Source: Dermacentor variabilis
Taxonomy: Eukaryota; Arthropoda; Arachnida; Ixodida; Ixodidae
NCBI RefSeq assembly: GCF_050947875.1
Contig: NC_134573.1
Coordinates: forward strand, 34,679,615 to 34,743,614
Direction: 5' to 3'
Length of the DNA: 64,000 bases
The position numbers and the translations under genes were made by a program. Within the stretch, counting starts at the first letter, position 1; each line of letters opens with the position of its first letter. Below the pieces are notes generated by a model. The model did no database searches and was not told the DNA's origin. It saw only the letters and a list, made by a program, of their open reading frames with translations. Shown one piece after another: positions 30,200-45,200 of the stretch.

Positions 30200-33100
30200 G
30201 TCTGATGCAAGCACAATGGCGTGGAAGCACGAACTGAGAGGGCGCAAGAGCGGTCGCCACATTGATCTCGAGGGTCCCACGCCTGGTGTGCCACAGGGAA
30301 AGCTCCATAGCTACACACACATGAAAAGAAGGGACACCGCGAACATGCACACCGAGCACCACGGCGTCGAAGCACGAACTGAAAGGGCGCAAAAGCGGTC
30401 GCCACATTGATCTCGAGGGTTCGAGGCCTGGTGTGCCACAAGGAAAGCTCCATAGCTACACAAACATGAAAAGAAGGGACGCCGCGAACATGCACAGCGA
30501 GCACCACGGCGTCGAAGCACAAACTGAAAGGGCGCAAGAGCGGTCGCCACATTGATCTCGAAGCTCCGACGCCTGGTGTGCTACAGGCAAAGCTCCATAG
30601 CTACACAAACTTGAAAAGAAGGGACGCCGCGAACATGCACAGCGAGCGCCCCGGCGTCGAAGGACAAACTGAAAGGGCGCAAAAGCGCTCGCCACATTCA
30701 CCTCGACGGTTCGACGCCTGGTGTGCCACAAGATAAGCTCCATAGCTACACAAACATGAAAAGAAGGGACGCCGCGAACATGCACAACGAGCACCCCGGC
30801 GTCGAAGCACAAACTGAAAGGGCGCAAAAGCGGTCGCCACATTCATCTCGACGGTCCGACGCCTGGTGTGCCATAGGATAAGCTCCATAGCTACACACAC
30901 ATGAAAAGAAGGGACGCCACGAACATGCACAACGAGCACCCGGCGTCGAAGCACAAACTGAAAGGGCGCAAGAGCGGTCGCCACATTGATCTCGAGGGTC
31001 CGACGCCTGGTGTGTCATAGGGAAAGCTCCAGAGATGCACCAACATGAAAAGAAGGGACGACGCGAACATGCCCTGCGAGCGCCCCGGCGTCGAAGCACA
31101 AACTGAAAGGGCGCAAAAGCGCTCGTCACATTCACCTCGACGGCTTGACGCCTGGTGTGCCACAAGATAAGCTCCATAGCTACACAAACATGAAAAGAAG
31201 GGACGCCGCGAACATGCACAACGAGCACCCCGGCGTCGAAGCACAAACTGAAAGGGCGCAAAAGCGGTCGCCACATTCATCTCGACGGTTCGACGCCTGG
31301 TGTGCCACAGGGAAAGCTCTATAGCTACACACACATGAAAAGAAGGGACGCCGCGAACATGCACAACGAGCACCCCGGCGTCGAAGCACAAACTGAAAGG
31401 GCGCAAAAGCGGTCGCCACATTCATCTCGACGGTTCGACGCCTGGTGTGCTACAGGCAAAGCTCCATAGCTACACACACATGAAAAGAAGGGACGCCGCG
31501 AACATGCACAGCGAGCGCCCCGGCGTCGAAGCACAAACTGAAAGGGCGCAAAAGCGCTCGCCACATTCATCTCGACGGTTCGACGCCTGGTGTGCCCAAG
31601 GATAAGCTCCATAGCTACACAAACATGAAAAGAAGGGACGCCGCGAACGTGCACAACGAGCACCACGGCGTCGAAGCACAAACTGAAAGGGCGCAAAAGC
31701 GGTCGCCACATTGATCTCGACGGTTCGACGCCTGGTGTGCTACAGGCAAAGCACCATAGCTACACACACATGAAAAGAAGGGACGCCGCGAACATGCACA
31801 ACGAGCACCCCGGCGTCGAAGCACAAACTGAAAGGGCGCAAAAGCAGGTCGCCACATTCATCTCGACGGTCCGACGCCTGGTGTGCCACAGGATAAGCTG
31901 CATAGCTACACACATATGAAAAAAAGGGACGCCGCGAACATGCACAGCGAGCACCACGGCGTCGAAGCACAAAGTGAAAGGGCGCAAAAGCGGTCGCCAC
32001 ATTGATCTCGACGGTTCGACGCCTGGTGTGCTACAGGCAAAGCACCATAGCTACACACACATGAAAAGAAGGGACGCCGCGAACATGCACAACGAGCACC
32101 CCGGGCGTCGAAGCACAAACTGAAAGGGCGCAGAAGCGGTCGCCACATTCATCTCGACGGTCCGACGCCTGGTGTGCCACAGGATAAGCTCCATAGCTAC
32201 ACACACATGAAAAGAAGGGACGCCGCGAACGTGCACAACGAGCACCACAGCGTCGAAGCACAAACTAAAAGGGCGCAAAAGCGGTCGCCACATTGATCTC
32301 GACGGTTCGACGCCTGGTGTGCCACAAGATAAGCTCCATAGCTACACAAACATGAAAAGAAGGGACGCCGCGAACATGCACAACGAGCACCCCGGCGTCG
32401 AAGCACAAACTGAAAGGGTGCAAAAGCGGTCGCCACATTCATCTCGACGGTCCGACGCCTGGTGTGCCATAGGATAAGCTCCATAGCTACACACACATGA
32501 AAAGAAGGGACGCCGCGAACATGCACAGCGAGCACCACGGCGTCGAAGCACAAACTGAAAGGGCGCAAAAGCGCTAGCCACATTCATCTCGACGGTTCGA
32601 CGCCTGGTGTGCCACAGGGAAAGCTCTATAGCTACACAAACATGAAAAGAAGGGATGCCGCGTACATGCACAGCGAGCACCACGGCGTCGAAGCACAAAC
32701 AGAAAGGGCGTAAGAGCGGTCGCCACATTGATCTCGAGGCTCCGACGCCTGGTGTGCTACAGGCAAAGCTCCATAGCTACACACACATGAAAAGAAGGGA
32801 CGCCGCGAACATGCACAGCGAGCACCACGGCGTCGAAGCACAAACTGAAAGGGCGCAAAAGCGGTCGCCACATTCATCTCGACGGTCCGACGCCTGGTGT
32901 GCTACAGGCAAAGCTCCATAGCTACACACACATGAAAAAAAGGGACGCCGCGAACATGCACGACGAGCACCCCGGTGTCGAAGCACAAACTGAAAGGGCG
33001 CAAAAGCGGTCGCCACATTCATCTCGACGGTCCGACGCCTGGTGTGCCACAGGATAAGCTCCACAGCTACACACACATGAAAAGAAGGGACGCCACGAAC

Positions 33101-33604
33101 ATGCACAGCGAGCAGCACGGCGTCGAAGCACAAACTGAAAGGGCGCAAAAGCGGTCGCCACATTCATCTCGACGGTTCGACGCCTGGTATGCCACATGGC
33201 AAGCTCCATAGCTACACAAACATGAAAAGAAGGGACGCCGTGAACATGCACAGCGAGCACCACGGCGTCGAAGCACAAACTGAAAGGGCGCAAAAGCGGT
33301 CGCCACATTCATCTCGACGGTCCGACGCCTGGTGTGCTACAGGCAAAGCTCCATAGCTACACACACATGAAAAAAAGGGACGCCACGAACATGCACAGCG
33401 AGCAGCACGGCGTCGAAGCATAAACTGAAAGGGCGCAAGAGCAGTCGCCACATTGGTCTCGAGGCTCCGACGCCTGGTGTACTACAGGCAAAGCTCCATA
33501 GCTACACACACATGAAAAGAAGGGACGCTGCGAGCATGCACAGCGAGCACCACGACGTCGAAGCACAAACTGAAAAGGCGCAAAAGCGGTCGCCACATTC
33601 ATCT

Positions 33605-36600
33605 TGACGTTCCAACGCCTGGTATGCCACATGGCAAGCTCCATAGCTACACAAACATGAAAAGAAGGGACGCCGTGAACATGCACAGCGAGCACCACGG
33701 CGTCGAAGCACAAACTGAAAGGGCGCAAGAGCGTTCGCCACATTGATCTCGAGGCTCCGACGCCTGGTGTGCTACAGGCAAAGCACCATAGCTACACACA
33801 CATGAAAAGAAGGGACGCCGCGAACATGCACAGCGAGCACCCCGGCGTCGAAGCACAAACTGAAAGGGCGCAAGAGCGGTCACCACATTGATCTCGAGGC
33901 TCCGACGCCTGGTGTGCTACAGGCAAAGCTCCATAGCTACACACACATGAAAAGAAGGGACGCCGCGAACATGCACAGCGAGCGCCCCGGCGTCGAAGCA
34001 CAAACTGAAAGGGCGCAAAAGCGCTCGCCACATTCATCTCGACGGTTCGACGCCTGGTGTGCCCAAGGATAAGCTCCATAGCTACACAAACATGAAAAGA
34101 AGGGACGCCGCGAACGTGCACAACGAGCACCACGGCGTCGAAGCACAAACTGAAAGGGCGCAAAAGCGGTCGCCACATTGATCTCGACGGTTCGACGCCT
34201 GGTGCGCTTCAGGCAAAGCACCATAGCTACACACACATGAAAAGAAGGGACGCCGCGAACATGCACAACGAGCACCCCGGCGTCGAAGCACAAACTGAAA
34301 GGGCGCAAAAGCGGTCGCCACATTCATCTCGACGGTCCGACGCCTGGTGTGCCACAGGATAAGCTGCATAGCTACACACATATGAAAAAAAGGGACGCCG
34401 CGAACATGCACAGCGAGCACCACGGCGTCGAAGCACAAACTGAAAGGGCGCAAAAGCGGTCGCCACATTGATCTCGACGGTTCGACGCCTGGTGTGCTAC
34501 AGGCAAAGCACCATAGCTACACAGACATGAAAAGAAGGGACGCCGCGAACATGCACAACGAGCACCCCGGCGTCGAAGCACAAACTGAAAGGGCGCAGAA
34601 GCGGTCGCCACATTCATCTCGACGGTCCGACGCCTGGTGTGGCACAGGATAAGCTGCATAGCTACACACATATGAAAAAAAGGGACGCCGCGAACATGCA
34701 CAGCGAGCACCACGGCGTCGAAGCACAAACTGAAAGGGCGCAAAAGCGGTCGCCACATTGATCTCGACGGTTCGACGCCTGGTGTGCTACAGGCAAAGCA
34801 CCATAGCTACACAGACATGAAAAGAAGGGACGCCGCGAACATGCACAACGAGCACCCCGGCGTCGAAGCACAAACTGAAAGGGCGCAGAAGCGGTCGCCA
34901 CATTCATCTCGACGGTCCGACGCCTGGTGTGGCACAGGATAAGCTCCATAGCTACACACACATGAAAAGAAGGGACGCCGCGAACGTGCACAACGACCAC
35001 CACGGCGTCGAAGCACAAACTGAAAGGGCGCAAAAGCGGTCGCCACATTGATCTCGACGGTTCGACGCCTGGTGTGCTACAGGCAAAGCACCATAGCTAC
35101 ACAAACATGAAAAGAAGGGACGCCGCGAACATGCACAGCGAGCGCCCCGGCGTCGAAGCACAAACTGAAAGGGCGCAAAAGCGCTCGCCACTTTCACCTC
35201 GACGGCTCAACGCCTGGTGTGCCACAAGATAAGCTCCATAGCTACACAAACATGAAAAGAAGGGACGCCGCGAACATGCACAACGAGCACCCCGGCGTCG
35301 AAGCACAAACTGTAAGGCGCAAAAGCGGTCGCCACATTCATCTCGACGGTCCGACGCCTGGTGTGCCATAGGATAAGCTCCATAGCTACACACACATGAA
35401 AAGAAGGGACGCCGCGAACATGCACAGCGAGCACCCCGGCGTCGAAGCACAAACTGAAAGGGCGCAAAAGCGCTCGCCACTTTCACCTCGACGGCTCGAC
35501 GCCTGGTGTGCCACAAGATAAGCTCCATAGCTACACAAACATGAAAAGAAGGGACGCCGCGAACATGCACAGCGAGCACCAAGGCGTCGAAGCACAAACT
35601 GAAAGGGCGCAAGAGCGGTCGCCACATTGATCTCGATGCTCCGACGCCTGGTGTGCTACAGGCAAAGCTCCATAGCTACACACACATGAAAAGAAGGGAC
35701 GCCGCGAACATGCCCAGCGAGCACCCCGGCGTCGAAGCACAAACTGAAAGGGCGCAAAAGCGCTAGCCACATTCATCTCGACGGTTCGACGCCTGGTGTG
35801 CCACAGGGAAAGCTCTATAGCTACACAAACATGAAAAGAAGGGATGCCGCGTACATGCACAGCGAGCACCACGGCGTCGAAGCACAAACTGAAAGGGCGT
35901 AAGAGCGGTCGCCACATTGATCTCGAGGCTCCGACGCCTGGTGTGCTATAGGCAAAGCTCCATAGCTACACACACATGAAAAGAATGGACGCCGCGAACA
36001 TGCACAGCGAGCACCACGGCGTCGAAGCACAAACTGAAAGGGCGCAAAAGCGGTCGCCACATTCATCTCGACGGTCCGACGCCTGGTGTGCCACAGGATA
36101 AGCTGCATAGCTACACACACATGAAAAAAAGGGACGCCGCGAACATGCACAACGAGCACCCCGGTGTCGAAGCACAAACTGAAAGGGCGCAAAAGCGGTC
36201 GCCACATTCATCTCGACGGTCCGACGCCTGGTGTGCTACAAGCAAAGCTCCATAGCTACACAAACATAAAAAGAAGGGACGCCTCGAACATGCACAGCAA
36301 GCACCACGGCGTCGAAGGACAAACTGAAAGGGCGCAAAAGCGGTCGCCACATTCATCTCGACGGTCCGACGCCTGGTATGCCAGAGGGAAAGCTCCAAAG
36401 CTACACAAACATGAAAAGAAGGGACGCCGCGAACATGCACAGCGAGCACCACGGCGTCGAAGCACAAACTGAACGGGCGCAAGAGCGGTCGCCACATTGA
36501 TCTCGGGGGTCCGACGCCTGGTGTGCCACAGGGAAAGCTCGATAGCTACACACACATGAAAAGAAGGGACGCCGCGAACATGCACAGCGAGCACCACGGC

Positions 36601-39600
36601 GTCGAAGCACAAACTGAAAGCGCTCAAGAGCGGTCGCCACATTGATCTAGAGGGTCCGACGCCTGGTGCGCCACAGGGAAAGCTCCATAGCTACACAAAC
36701 ATGAAAAGAAGGGACCCCGCGAACATGCACAGCGAGCGCCCCGGCGTCGAAGCACAAACTGAGAGGGCGCAAAAGCGCTCGCCACATTCATCTCGACGGT
36801 TCGACGCCTGGTGTGCCACAGGATAAGCTCCATAGCTACACAAACATGAAAAGAAGGGACGCCGCGAACATGCACAACGAGCACCCCGGTGTCGAAGCAC
36901 AAACTGAAAGGGCGGAAAAGCGGTCGCCACATTCATCTGGACGGTCCGACGCCTGGTATGCCACAGGATAAGCTCCATAGCTACACACACACGAAAAGAA
37001 GGGACGCCGCGAACATGCACAGCGACCACCACGGCGTCGAAGGACAAACTGAAAGGGCGCAAAAGCGGTCGCCACATTCATCTCGACGGTTCGACGCCTG
37101 GTGTGCTACAGGCAAAGCTCCATAGCTACACACACATGAAAAGAAGGGACGCCGCAAACATGCACAGCGAGCACCACGGCGTCGAAGCATAAACTGAAAG
37201 GGCGCAAGAGTGGTCGCCACATTGATCTTGAGGCTCCGACGCCTGGTGTGCTACAGGCAAAGCTCCATAGCTGCACAAACTTTAAAAGAAGGGACGCCGC
37301 GAACATGCACAACGAGCACACAGGCGTCGAAGCACAAACTGAAAGGGCGCAAGTGTGATCACCACATTCATCTCGACGTTTTGACGCCTGGTATGCCACA
37401 CGCCAAGCTCCATAGCTACACACACATGAAAAGAAGGGACGCAGCGAAGATGCTCAGCGAGCACCACGGCGTCGAAGCACAAACTGAAAGGGCTCAAGAA
37501 CGGTCGCCACATTGATCTAGAGCGTCCGACGCCTGGTGCGCCACAGGGAAAGCTCCATAGCTACACAAACATGAAAAGAAGGGACCCCGCGAACATGCAC
37601 AGCGAGCGCCCCGGCGTCGAAGCACAAACTGAGAGGGCGCAAAAGCGCTGGCCACATTCATCTCGACGGTTCGACGCCTGGTGTGCCACAGGATAAGCTC
37701 CATAGCTACACAAACATGAAAAGAAGGGACGCCGCGAACATGCACAGCGAGCACCACGGCGTCGAAGCACAAACTGAAAGGGCTCAAGAGCGGTCGCCAC
37801 ATTGATCTAGAGGGTCCGACGCCTGGTGTGCCACAGGATAAGCTCCACAGCTACACACACATGAAAAGAAGGGACGCCGCGAACATGGACAGCGAGCACC
37901 ACGGCGTCGAAGCACAAACTGAAGGGCGCAAAAGCGGTCGCCACATTCATCTCGACGGTTCGACGCCTGGTGTGCTACAGGCAAAGCTCGATATCTACAC
38001 AAACATGAAAAGAAGGGACGCCTCGAACATGCACAGCGAGCACCACGGCGTCGAAGGACAAACTGAAAGGGCGCAAAAGCGGTCGCCACATTCATCTCGA
38101 CGGTCCGACGCCTGGTATGCCACAGGGAAAGCTCCAAAGCTACACAAACATGAAAAGAAGGGACGCCGCGAACATGCACAGCGAGCGCCCCGGCGTCGAA
38201 GCACAAACTGAAAGGGCGCAAAAGCGCTCGCCACATTCATCTCGACGTTTCGACGCCTGGTGTGCCACAGGGAAAGGTCCATAGCTACACAAACATGAAA
38301 AGAAGGGACGCCGCGAACATGCACAGCGAGCACCACGGCGTCGAAGCACAAACTGAAAGGGCGCAAGAGCGGTCGCCACATTGATCTCGGGGGTCCGACG
38401 CCTGGTGTGCCACAGGGAAAGCTCCATAGCTACACACACATGAAAAGAAGGGACGCCGCGAACATGCACAGCGAGCACCACGGCGTCGAAGCACAAACTG
38501 AAAGGGCTCAAGAGCGGTCGCCACATTGATCTAGAGGGTCCGACGCCTGGTGCGCCACAGGGAAAGCTCCATAGCTACACAAAAATGAAAAGAAGGGACC
38601 CCGCGAACATGCACAGCGAGCGCCCCGGCATCGAAGCACAAACTGAGAGGGCGCAAAAGCGCTCGCCACATTCATCTCGACGGTTCGACGCCTGGTGTGC
38701 CACAGGATAAGCTCCATAGCTACACAAACATGAAAAGAAGGGACGCCGCGAACATGCACAACGAGCACCCCGGCGTCGAAGCACAAACTGAAAGGGCGGA
38801 AAAGCGGTCGCCACATTCATCTGGACGGTCCGACGCCTGGTATGCCACAGGATAAGCTCCATAGCTACACACACACGAAAAGAAGGGACGCCGCGAACAT
38901 GCACAGCGACCACCACGGCGTCGAAGGACAAACTGAAAGGGCGCAAAAGCGGTCGCCACATTCATCTCGACGGTTCGACGCCTGGTGTGCTACAGGCAAA
39001 GCTCCATAGCTACACACATGAAAAGAAGGGACGCCGCAAACATGCACAGCGAGCACCACGGCGTCGAAGCATAAACTGAAAGGGCGCAAGAGTGGTCGCC
39101 ACATTGATCTTGAGGCTCCGACGCCTGGAGTGCTACAGGCAAAGCTCCATAGCTACACAAACTTGAAAAGAAGGGACGCCGCGAACATGCACAACGAGCA
39201 CACCGGCGTCGAAGCACAAACTGAAAGGGCGCAAGTGTGATCACCACATTCATCTCGACGTTTTGACGCCTGGTATGCCACAGGCCAAGCTCCATAGCTA
39301 CACACACATGAAAAGAAGGGACGCCGCAAACATGCTCAGCGAGCACCACGGCGTCGAAGCACAAACTGAAAGGGCTCAAGAACGGTCGCCACATTGATCT
39401 AGAGGGTCCGACGCCTGGTGCGCCACAGGGAAAGCTCCATAGCTACACAAACATGAAAAGAAGGGACCCCGTGAACATGCACAGCGAGCGCCCCGGCGTC
39501 GAAGCACAAACTCAAAGGGCGCAAAAGCGGTCGCCACATTCATCTCGACGGTTCGACGCCTGGTGTGCTACAGGCAAAGCTCCATAGCTACACAAACATG

Positions 39601-42600
39601 AAAAGAAGGGACGCCGTGAACATGCACAGCGAGCACCACGGCGTCGAAGCACAAACTGAAAGGGCGCAAGAGCGTTCGCCACATTGATCTCGAGGCTCCG
39701 ACGCCTGGTGTGCTACAGGCAAAGCACCATAGCTACACACACATGAAAAGAAGGGACGCCGCGAACATGCACAGCGAGCACCCCGGCGTCGAAGCACAAA
39801 CTGAAAGGGCGCAAGAGCGGTCACCACATTGATCTCGAGGCTCCGACGCCTGGTGTGCTACAGGCAAAGCTCCATAGCTACACACACATGAAAAGAAGGG
39901 ACGCCGCGAACATGCACAGCGAGCGCCCCGGCGTCGAAGCACAAACTGAAAGGGCGCAAAAGCGCTCGCCACATTCATCTCGACGGTTCGACGCCTGGTG
40001 TGCCCAAGGATAAGCTCCATAGCTACACAAACATGAAAAGAAGGGACGCCGCGAACGTGCACAACGAGCACCACGGCGTCGAAGCACAAACTGAAAGGGC
40101 GCAAAAGCGGTCGCCACATTGATCTCGACGGTTCGACGCCTGGTGCGCTACAGGCAAAGCACCATAGCTACACACACATGAAAAGAAGGGACGCCGCGAA
40201 CATGCACAACGAGCACCCCGGCGTCGAAGCACAAACTGAAAGGGCGCAAAAGCGGTCGCCACATTCATCTCGACGGTCCGACGCCTGGTGTGCCACAGGA
40301 TAAGCTGCATAGCTACACACATATGAAAAAAAGGGACGCCGCGAACATGCACAGCGAGCACCACGGCGTCGAAGCACAAACTGAAAGGGCGCAAAAGCGG
40401 TCGCCACATTGATCTCGACGGTTCGACGCCTGGTGTGCTACAGGCAAAGCACCATAGCTACACAGACATGAAAAGAAGGGACGCCGCGAACATGCACAAC
40501 GAGCACCCCGGCGTCGAAGCACAAACTGAAAGGGCGCAGAAGCGGTCGCCACATTCATCTCGACGGTCCGACGCCTGGTGTGGCACAGGATAAGCTCCAT
40601 AGCTACACACACATGAAAAGAAGGGACGCCGCGAACGTGCAGAACGACCACCACGGCGTCGAAGCACAAACTGAAAGGGCGCAAAAGCGGTCGCCACATT
40701 CATCTCGACGGTCCGACGCCTGGTGTGCCATAGGATAAGCTCCATAGCTACACACACATGAAAAGAAGGGACGCCGCGAACATGCACAGCGAGCACCCCG
40801 GCGTCGAAGCACAAACTGAAAGGGCGCAAAAGCGCTCGCCACTTTCACCTCGACGGCTCGACGCCTGGTGTGCCACAAGATAAGCTCCATAGCTACACAA
40901 ACATGAAAAGAAGGGACGCCGCGAACATGCACAGCGAGCACCAAGGCGTCGAAGCACAAACTGAAAGGGCGCAAGAGCGGTCGCCACATTGATCTCGATG
41001 CTCCGACGCCTGGTGTGCTACAGGCAAAGCTCCATAGCTACACACACATGAAAAGAAGGGACGCCGCGAACATGCACAGCGAGCACCCCGGCGTCGAAGC
41101 ACAAACTGAAAGGGCGCAAAAGCGCTCGCCACTTTCACCTCGACGGCTCGACGCCTGGTGTGCCACAAGATAAGCTCCATAGCTACACAAACATGAAAAG
41201 AAGGGACGCCGCGAACATGCACAGCGAGCACCCCGGCGTCGAAGCACAAACTGAAAGGGCGCAAAAGCGCTAGCCACATTCATCTCGACGGTTCGACGCC
41301 TGGTGTGCCACAGGGAAAGCTCTATAGCTACACAAACATGAAAAGAAGGGATGCCGCGTACATGCACAGCGAGCACCACGGCGTCGAAGCACAAACTGAA
41401 AGGGCGTAAGAGCGGTCGCCACATTGATCTCGAGGCTCCGACGCCTGGTGTGCTACAGGCAAAGCTCCATAGCTACACACACATGAAAAGAATGGACGCC
41501 GCGAACATGCACAGCGAGCACCACGGCGTCGAAGCACAAACTGAAAGGGCGCAAAAGCGGCCGCCACATCCATCTCGACGGTCCGACGCCTGGTGTGCCA
41601 CAGGATAAGCTGCATAGCTACACACACATGAAAAAAAGGGACGCCGCGAACATGCCCAACGAGCACCCCGGTGTCGAAGCACAAACTGAAAGGGCGCAAA
41701 AGCGGTCGCCACATTCATCTCGACGGTCCGACGCCTGGTGTGCTACAAGCAAAGCTCCATAGCTACACAAACATGAAAAGAAGGGACGCCTCGAACATGC
41801 ACAGCAAGCACCACGGCGTCGAAGGACAAACTGAAAGGGCGCAAAAGCGGTCGCCACATTCATCTCGACGGTCCGACGCCTGGTATGCCAGAGGGAAAGC
41901 TCCAAAGCTACACAAACATGAAAAGAAGGGACGCCGCGAACATGCACAGCGAGCGCCCCGGCGTCGAAGCACAAACTGAAAGGGCGCAAAAGCGCTCGCC
42001 ACATTCATCTCGACGTTTCGACGCCTGGTGTGCCACAGGGAAAGCTCCATAGCTACACAAACATGAAAAGAAGGGACGCCGCGAACATGCACAGCGAGCA
42101 CCACGGCGTCGAAGCACAAACTGAACGGGCGCAAGAGCGGTCGCCACATTGATCTCGGGGGTCCGACGCCTGGTGTGCCACAAGGAAAGCTCGATAGCTA
42201 CACACACATGAAAAGAAGGGACGCCGCGAACATGCACAGCGAGCACCACGGCGTCGAAGCACAAACTGAAAGCGCTCAAGAGCGGTCGCCACATTGATCT
42301 AGAGGGTCCGACGCCTGGTGCGCCACAGGGAAAGCTCCATAGCTACACAAACATGAAAAGAAGGGACCCGGCGAACATGCACAGCGAGCGCCCCGGCGTC
42401 GAAGCACAAACTGAGAGGGCGCAAAAGCGCTCGCCACATTCATCTCGACGGTTCGACGCCTGGTGTGCCACAGGATAAGCTCCATAGCTACACAAACATG
42501 AAAAGAAGGGACGCCGCGAACATGCACAACGAGCACCCCGGTGTCGAAGCACAAACTGAAAGGGCGGAAAAGCGGTCGCCACATTCATCTGGACGGTCCG

Positions 42601-45200
42601 ACGCCTGGTATGCCACAGGATAAGCTCCATAGCTACACACACACGAAAAGAAGGGACGCCGCGAACATGCACAGCGACCACCACGGCGTCGAAGGACAAA
42701 CTGAAAGGGCGCAAAAGCGGTCGCCACATTCATCTCGACGGTTCGACGCCTGGTGTGCTACAGGCAAAGCTCCATAGCTACACACACATGAAAAGAAGGG
42801 ACGCCGCAAACATGCACAGCGAACACCACGGCGTCGAAGCATAAACTGAAAGGGCGCAAGAGTGGTCGCCACATTGATCTTGAGGCTCCGACGCCTGGTG
42901 TGCTACAGGCAAAGCTCCATAGCTGCACAAACTTTAAAAGAAGGGACGCCGCGAAAATGCACAACGAGCACACCGGCGTCGAAGCACAAACTGAAAGGGC
43001 GCAAGTGTGATCACCACATTCATCTCGACGTTTTGACGCCTGGTATGCCACAGGCCAAGCTCCATAGCTACACACACATGAAAAGAAGGGACGCAGCGAA
43101 CATGCTCAGCGAGCACCACGGCGTCGAAGCACAAACTGAAAGGGCTCAAGAACGGTCGCCACATTGATCTAGAGGGTCCGACGCCTGGTGCGCCACAGGG
43201 AAAGCTCCATAGCTACACAAACATGAAAAGAAGGGACCCCGCGAACATGCACAGCGAGCGCCCCGGCGTCGAAGCACAAACTGAGAGGGCGCAAAAGCGC
43301 TGGCCACATTCATCTCGACGGTTCGACGCCTGGTGTGCCACAGGATAAGCTCCATAGCTACACAAACATGAAAAGAAGGGACGCCGCGAACATGCACAGC
43401 GAGCACCACGGCGTCGAAGCACAAACTGAAAGGGCTCAAGAGCGGTCGCCACATTGATCTAGAGGGTCCGACGCCTGGTGTGCCACAGGATAAGCTCCAC
43501 AGCTACACACACATGAAAAGAAGGGACGCCGCGAACATGGACAGCGAGCACCACGGCGTCGAAGCACAAACTGAAGGGCGCAAAAGCGGTCGCCACATTC
43601 ATCTCGACGGTTCGACGCCTGGTGTGCTACAGGCAAAGCTCGATATCTACACAAACATGAAAAGAAGGGACGCCTCGAACATGCACAGCGAGCACCACGG
43701 CGTCGAAGGACAAACTGAAAGGGCGCAAAAGCGGTCGCCACATTCATCTCGACGGTCCGACGCCTGGTATGCCACAGGGAAAGCTCCAAAGCTACACAAA
43801 CATGAAAAGAAGGGACGCCGCGAACATGCACAGCGAGCGCCCCGGCGTCGAAGCACAAACTGAAAGGGCGCAAAAGCGCTCGCCACATTCATCTCGACCT
43901 TTCGACGCCTGGTGTGCCACAGGGAAAGGTCCATAGCTACACAAACATGAAAAGAAGGGACGCCGCGAACATGCACAGCGAGCACCACGGCGTCGAAGCA
44001 CAAACTGAAAGGGCGCAAGAGCGGTCGCCACATTGATCTCGGGGGTCCGACGCCTGGTGTGCCACAGGGAAAGCTCCATAGCTACACACACATGAAAAGA
44101 AGGGACGCCGCGAACATGCACAGCGAGCACCACGGCGTCGAAGCACAAACTGAAAGGGCTCAAGAGCGGTCGCCACATTGATCTAGAGGGTCCGACGCCT
44201 GGTGCGCCACAGGGAAAGCTCCATAGCTACACAAAAATGAAAAGAAGGGACCCCGCGAACATGCACAGCGAGCGCCCCGGCATCGAAGCACAAACTGAGA
44301 GGGTGCAAAAGCGCTCGCCACATTCATCTCGACGGTTCGACGCCTGGTGTGCCACAGGATAAGCTCCATAGCTACACAAACATGAAAAGAAGGGACGCCG
44401 CGAACATGCACAACGAGCACCCCGGCGTCGAAGCACAAACTGAAAGGGCGGAAAAGCGGTCGCCACATTCATCTGGACGGTCCGACGCCTGGTATGCCAC
44501 AGGATAACCTCCATAGCTACACACACACGAAAAGAAGGGACGCCGCGAACATGCACAGCGACCACCACGGCGTCGAAGGACAAACTGAAAGGGCGCAAAA
44601 GCGGTCGCCACATTCATCTCGACGGTTCGACGCCTGGTGTGCTACAGGCAAAGCTCCATAGCTACACACACATGAAAGGAAGGGACGCCGCAAACATGCA
44701 CAGCGAGCACCACGGCGTCGAAGCATAAACTGAAAGGGCGCAAGAGTGGTCGCCACATTGATCTTGAGGCTCCGACGCCTGGAGTGCTACAGGCAAAGCT
44801 CCATAGCTACACAAACTTGAAAAGAAGGGACGCCGCGAACATGCACAACGAGCACACCGGCGTCGAAGCACAAACTGAAAGGGCGCAAGTGTGATCACCA
44901 CATTCATCTCGACGTTTTGACGCCTGGTATGCCACAGGCCAAGCTCCATAGCTACACACACATGAAAAGAAGGGACGCCGCAAACATGCTCAGCGAGCAC
45001 CACGGCGTCGAAGCACAAACTGAAAGGGCTCAAGAACGGTCGCTACATTGATCTAGAGGGTCCGACGCCTGGTGCGCCACAGGGAAAGCTCCATAGCTAC
45101 ACAAACATGAAAAGAAGGGACCCCGTGAACATGCACAGCGAGCGCCCCGGCGTCGAAGCACAAACTCAAAGGGCGCAAAAGCGGTCGCCACATTCATCTC
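33605..45200. repeat. Higher-order tandem duplication of about 5.65-5.95 kb
   Basis: Variant patterns in 33605-39555 recur in 39555-45200. Matching monomers are offset by 5,941 bp at the left (33647/39588), 5,651 near 34662/40313, 5,362 near 35386/40748, 5,507 near 36164/41671 and 5,652 from about 36256/41908 to the right end. Offsets change by multiples of about 145 bp, so single monomers were gained or lost after the duplication. The unit corresponds to about 39-41 monomers. Confidence 0.85.
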
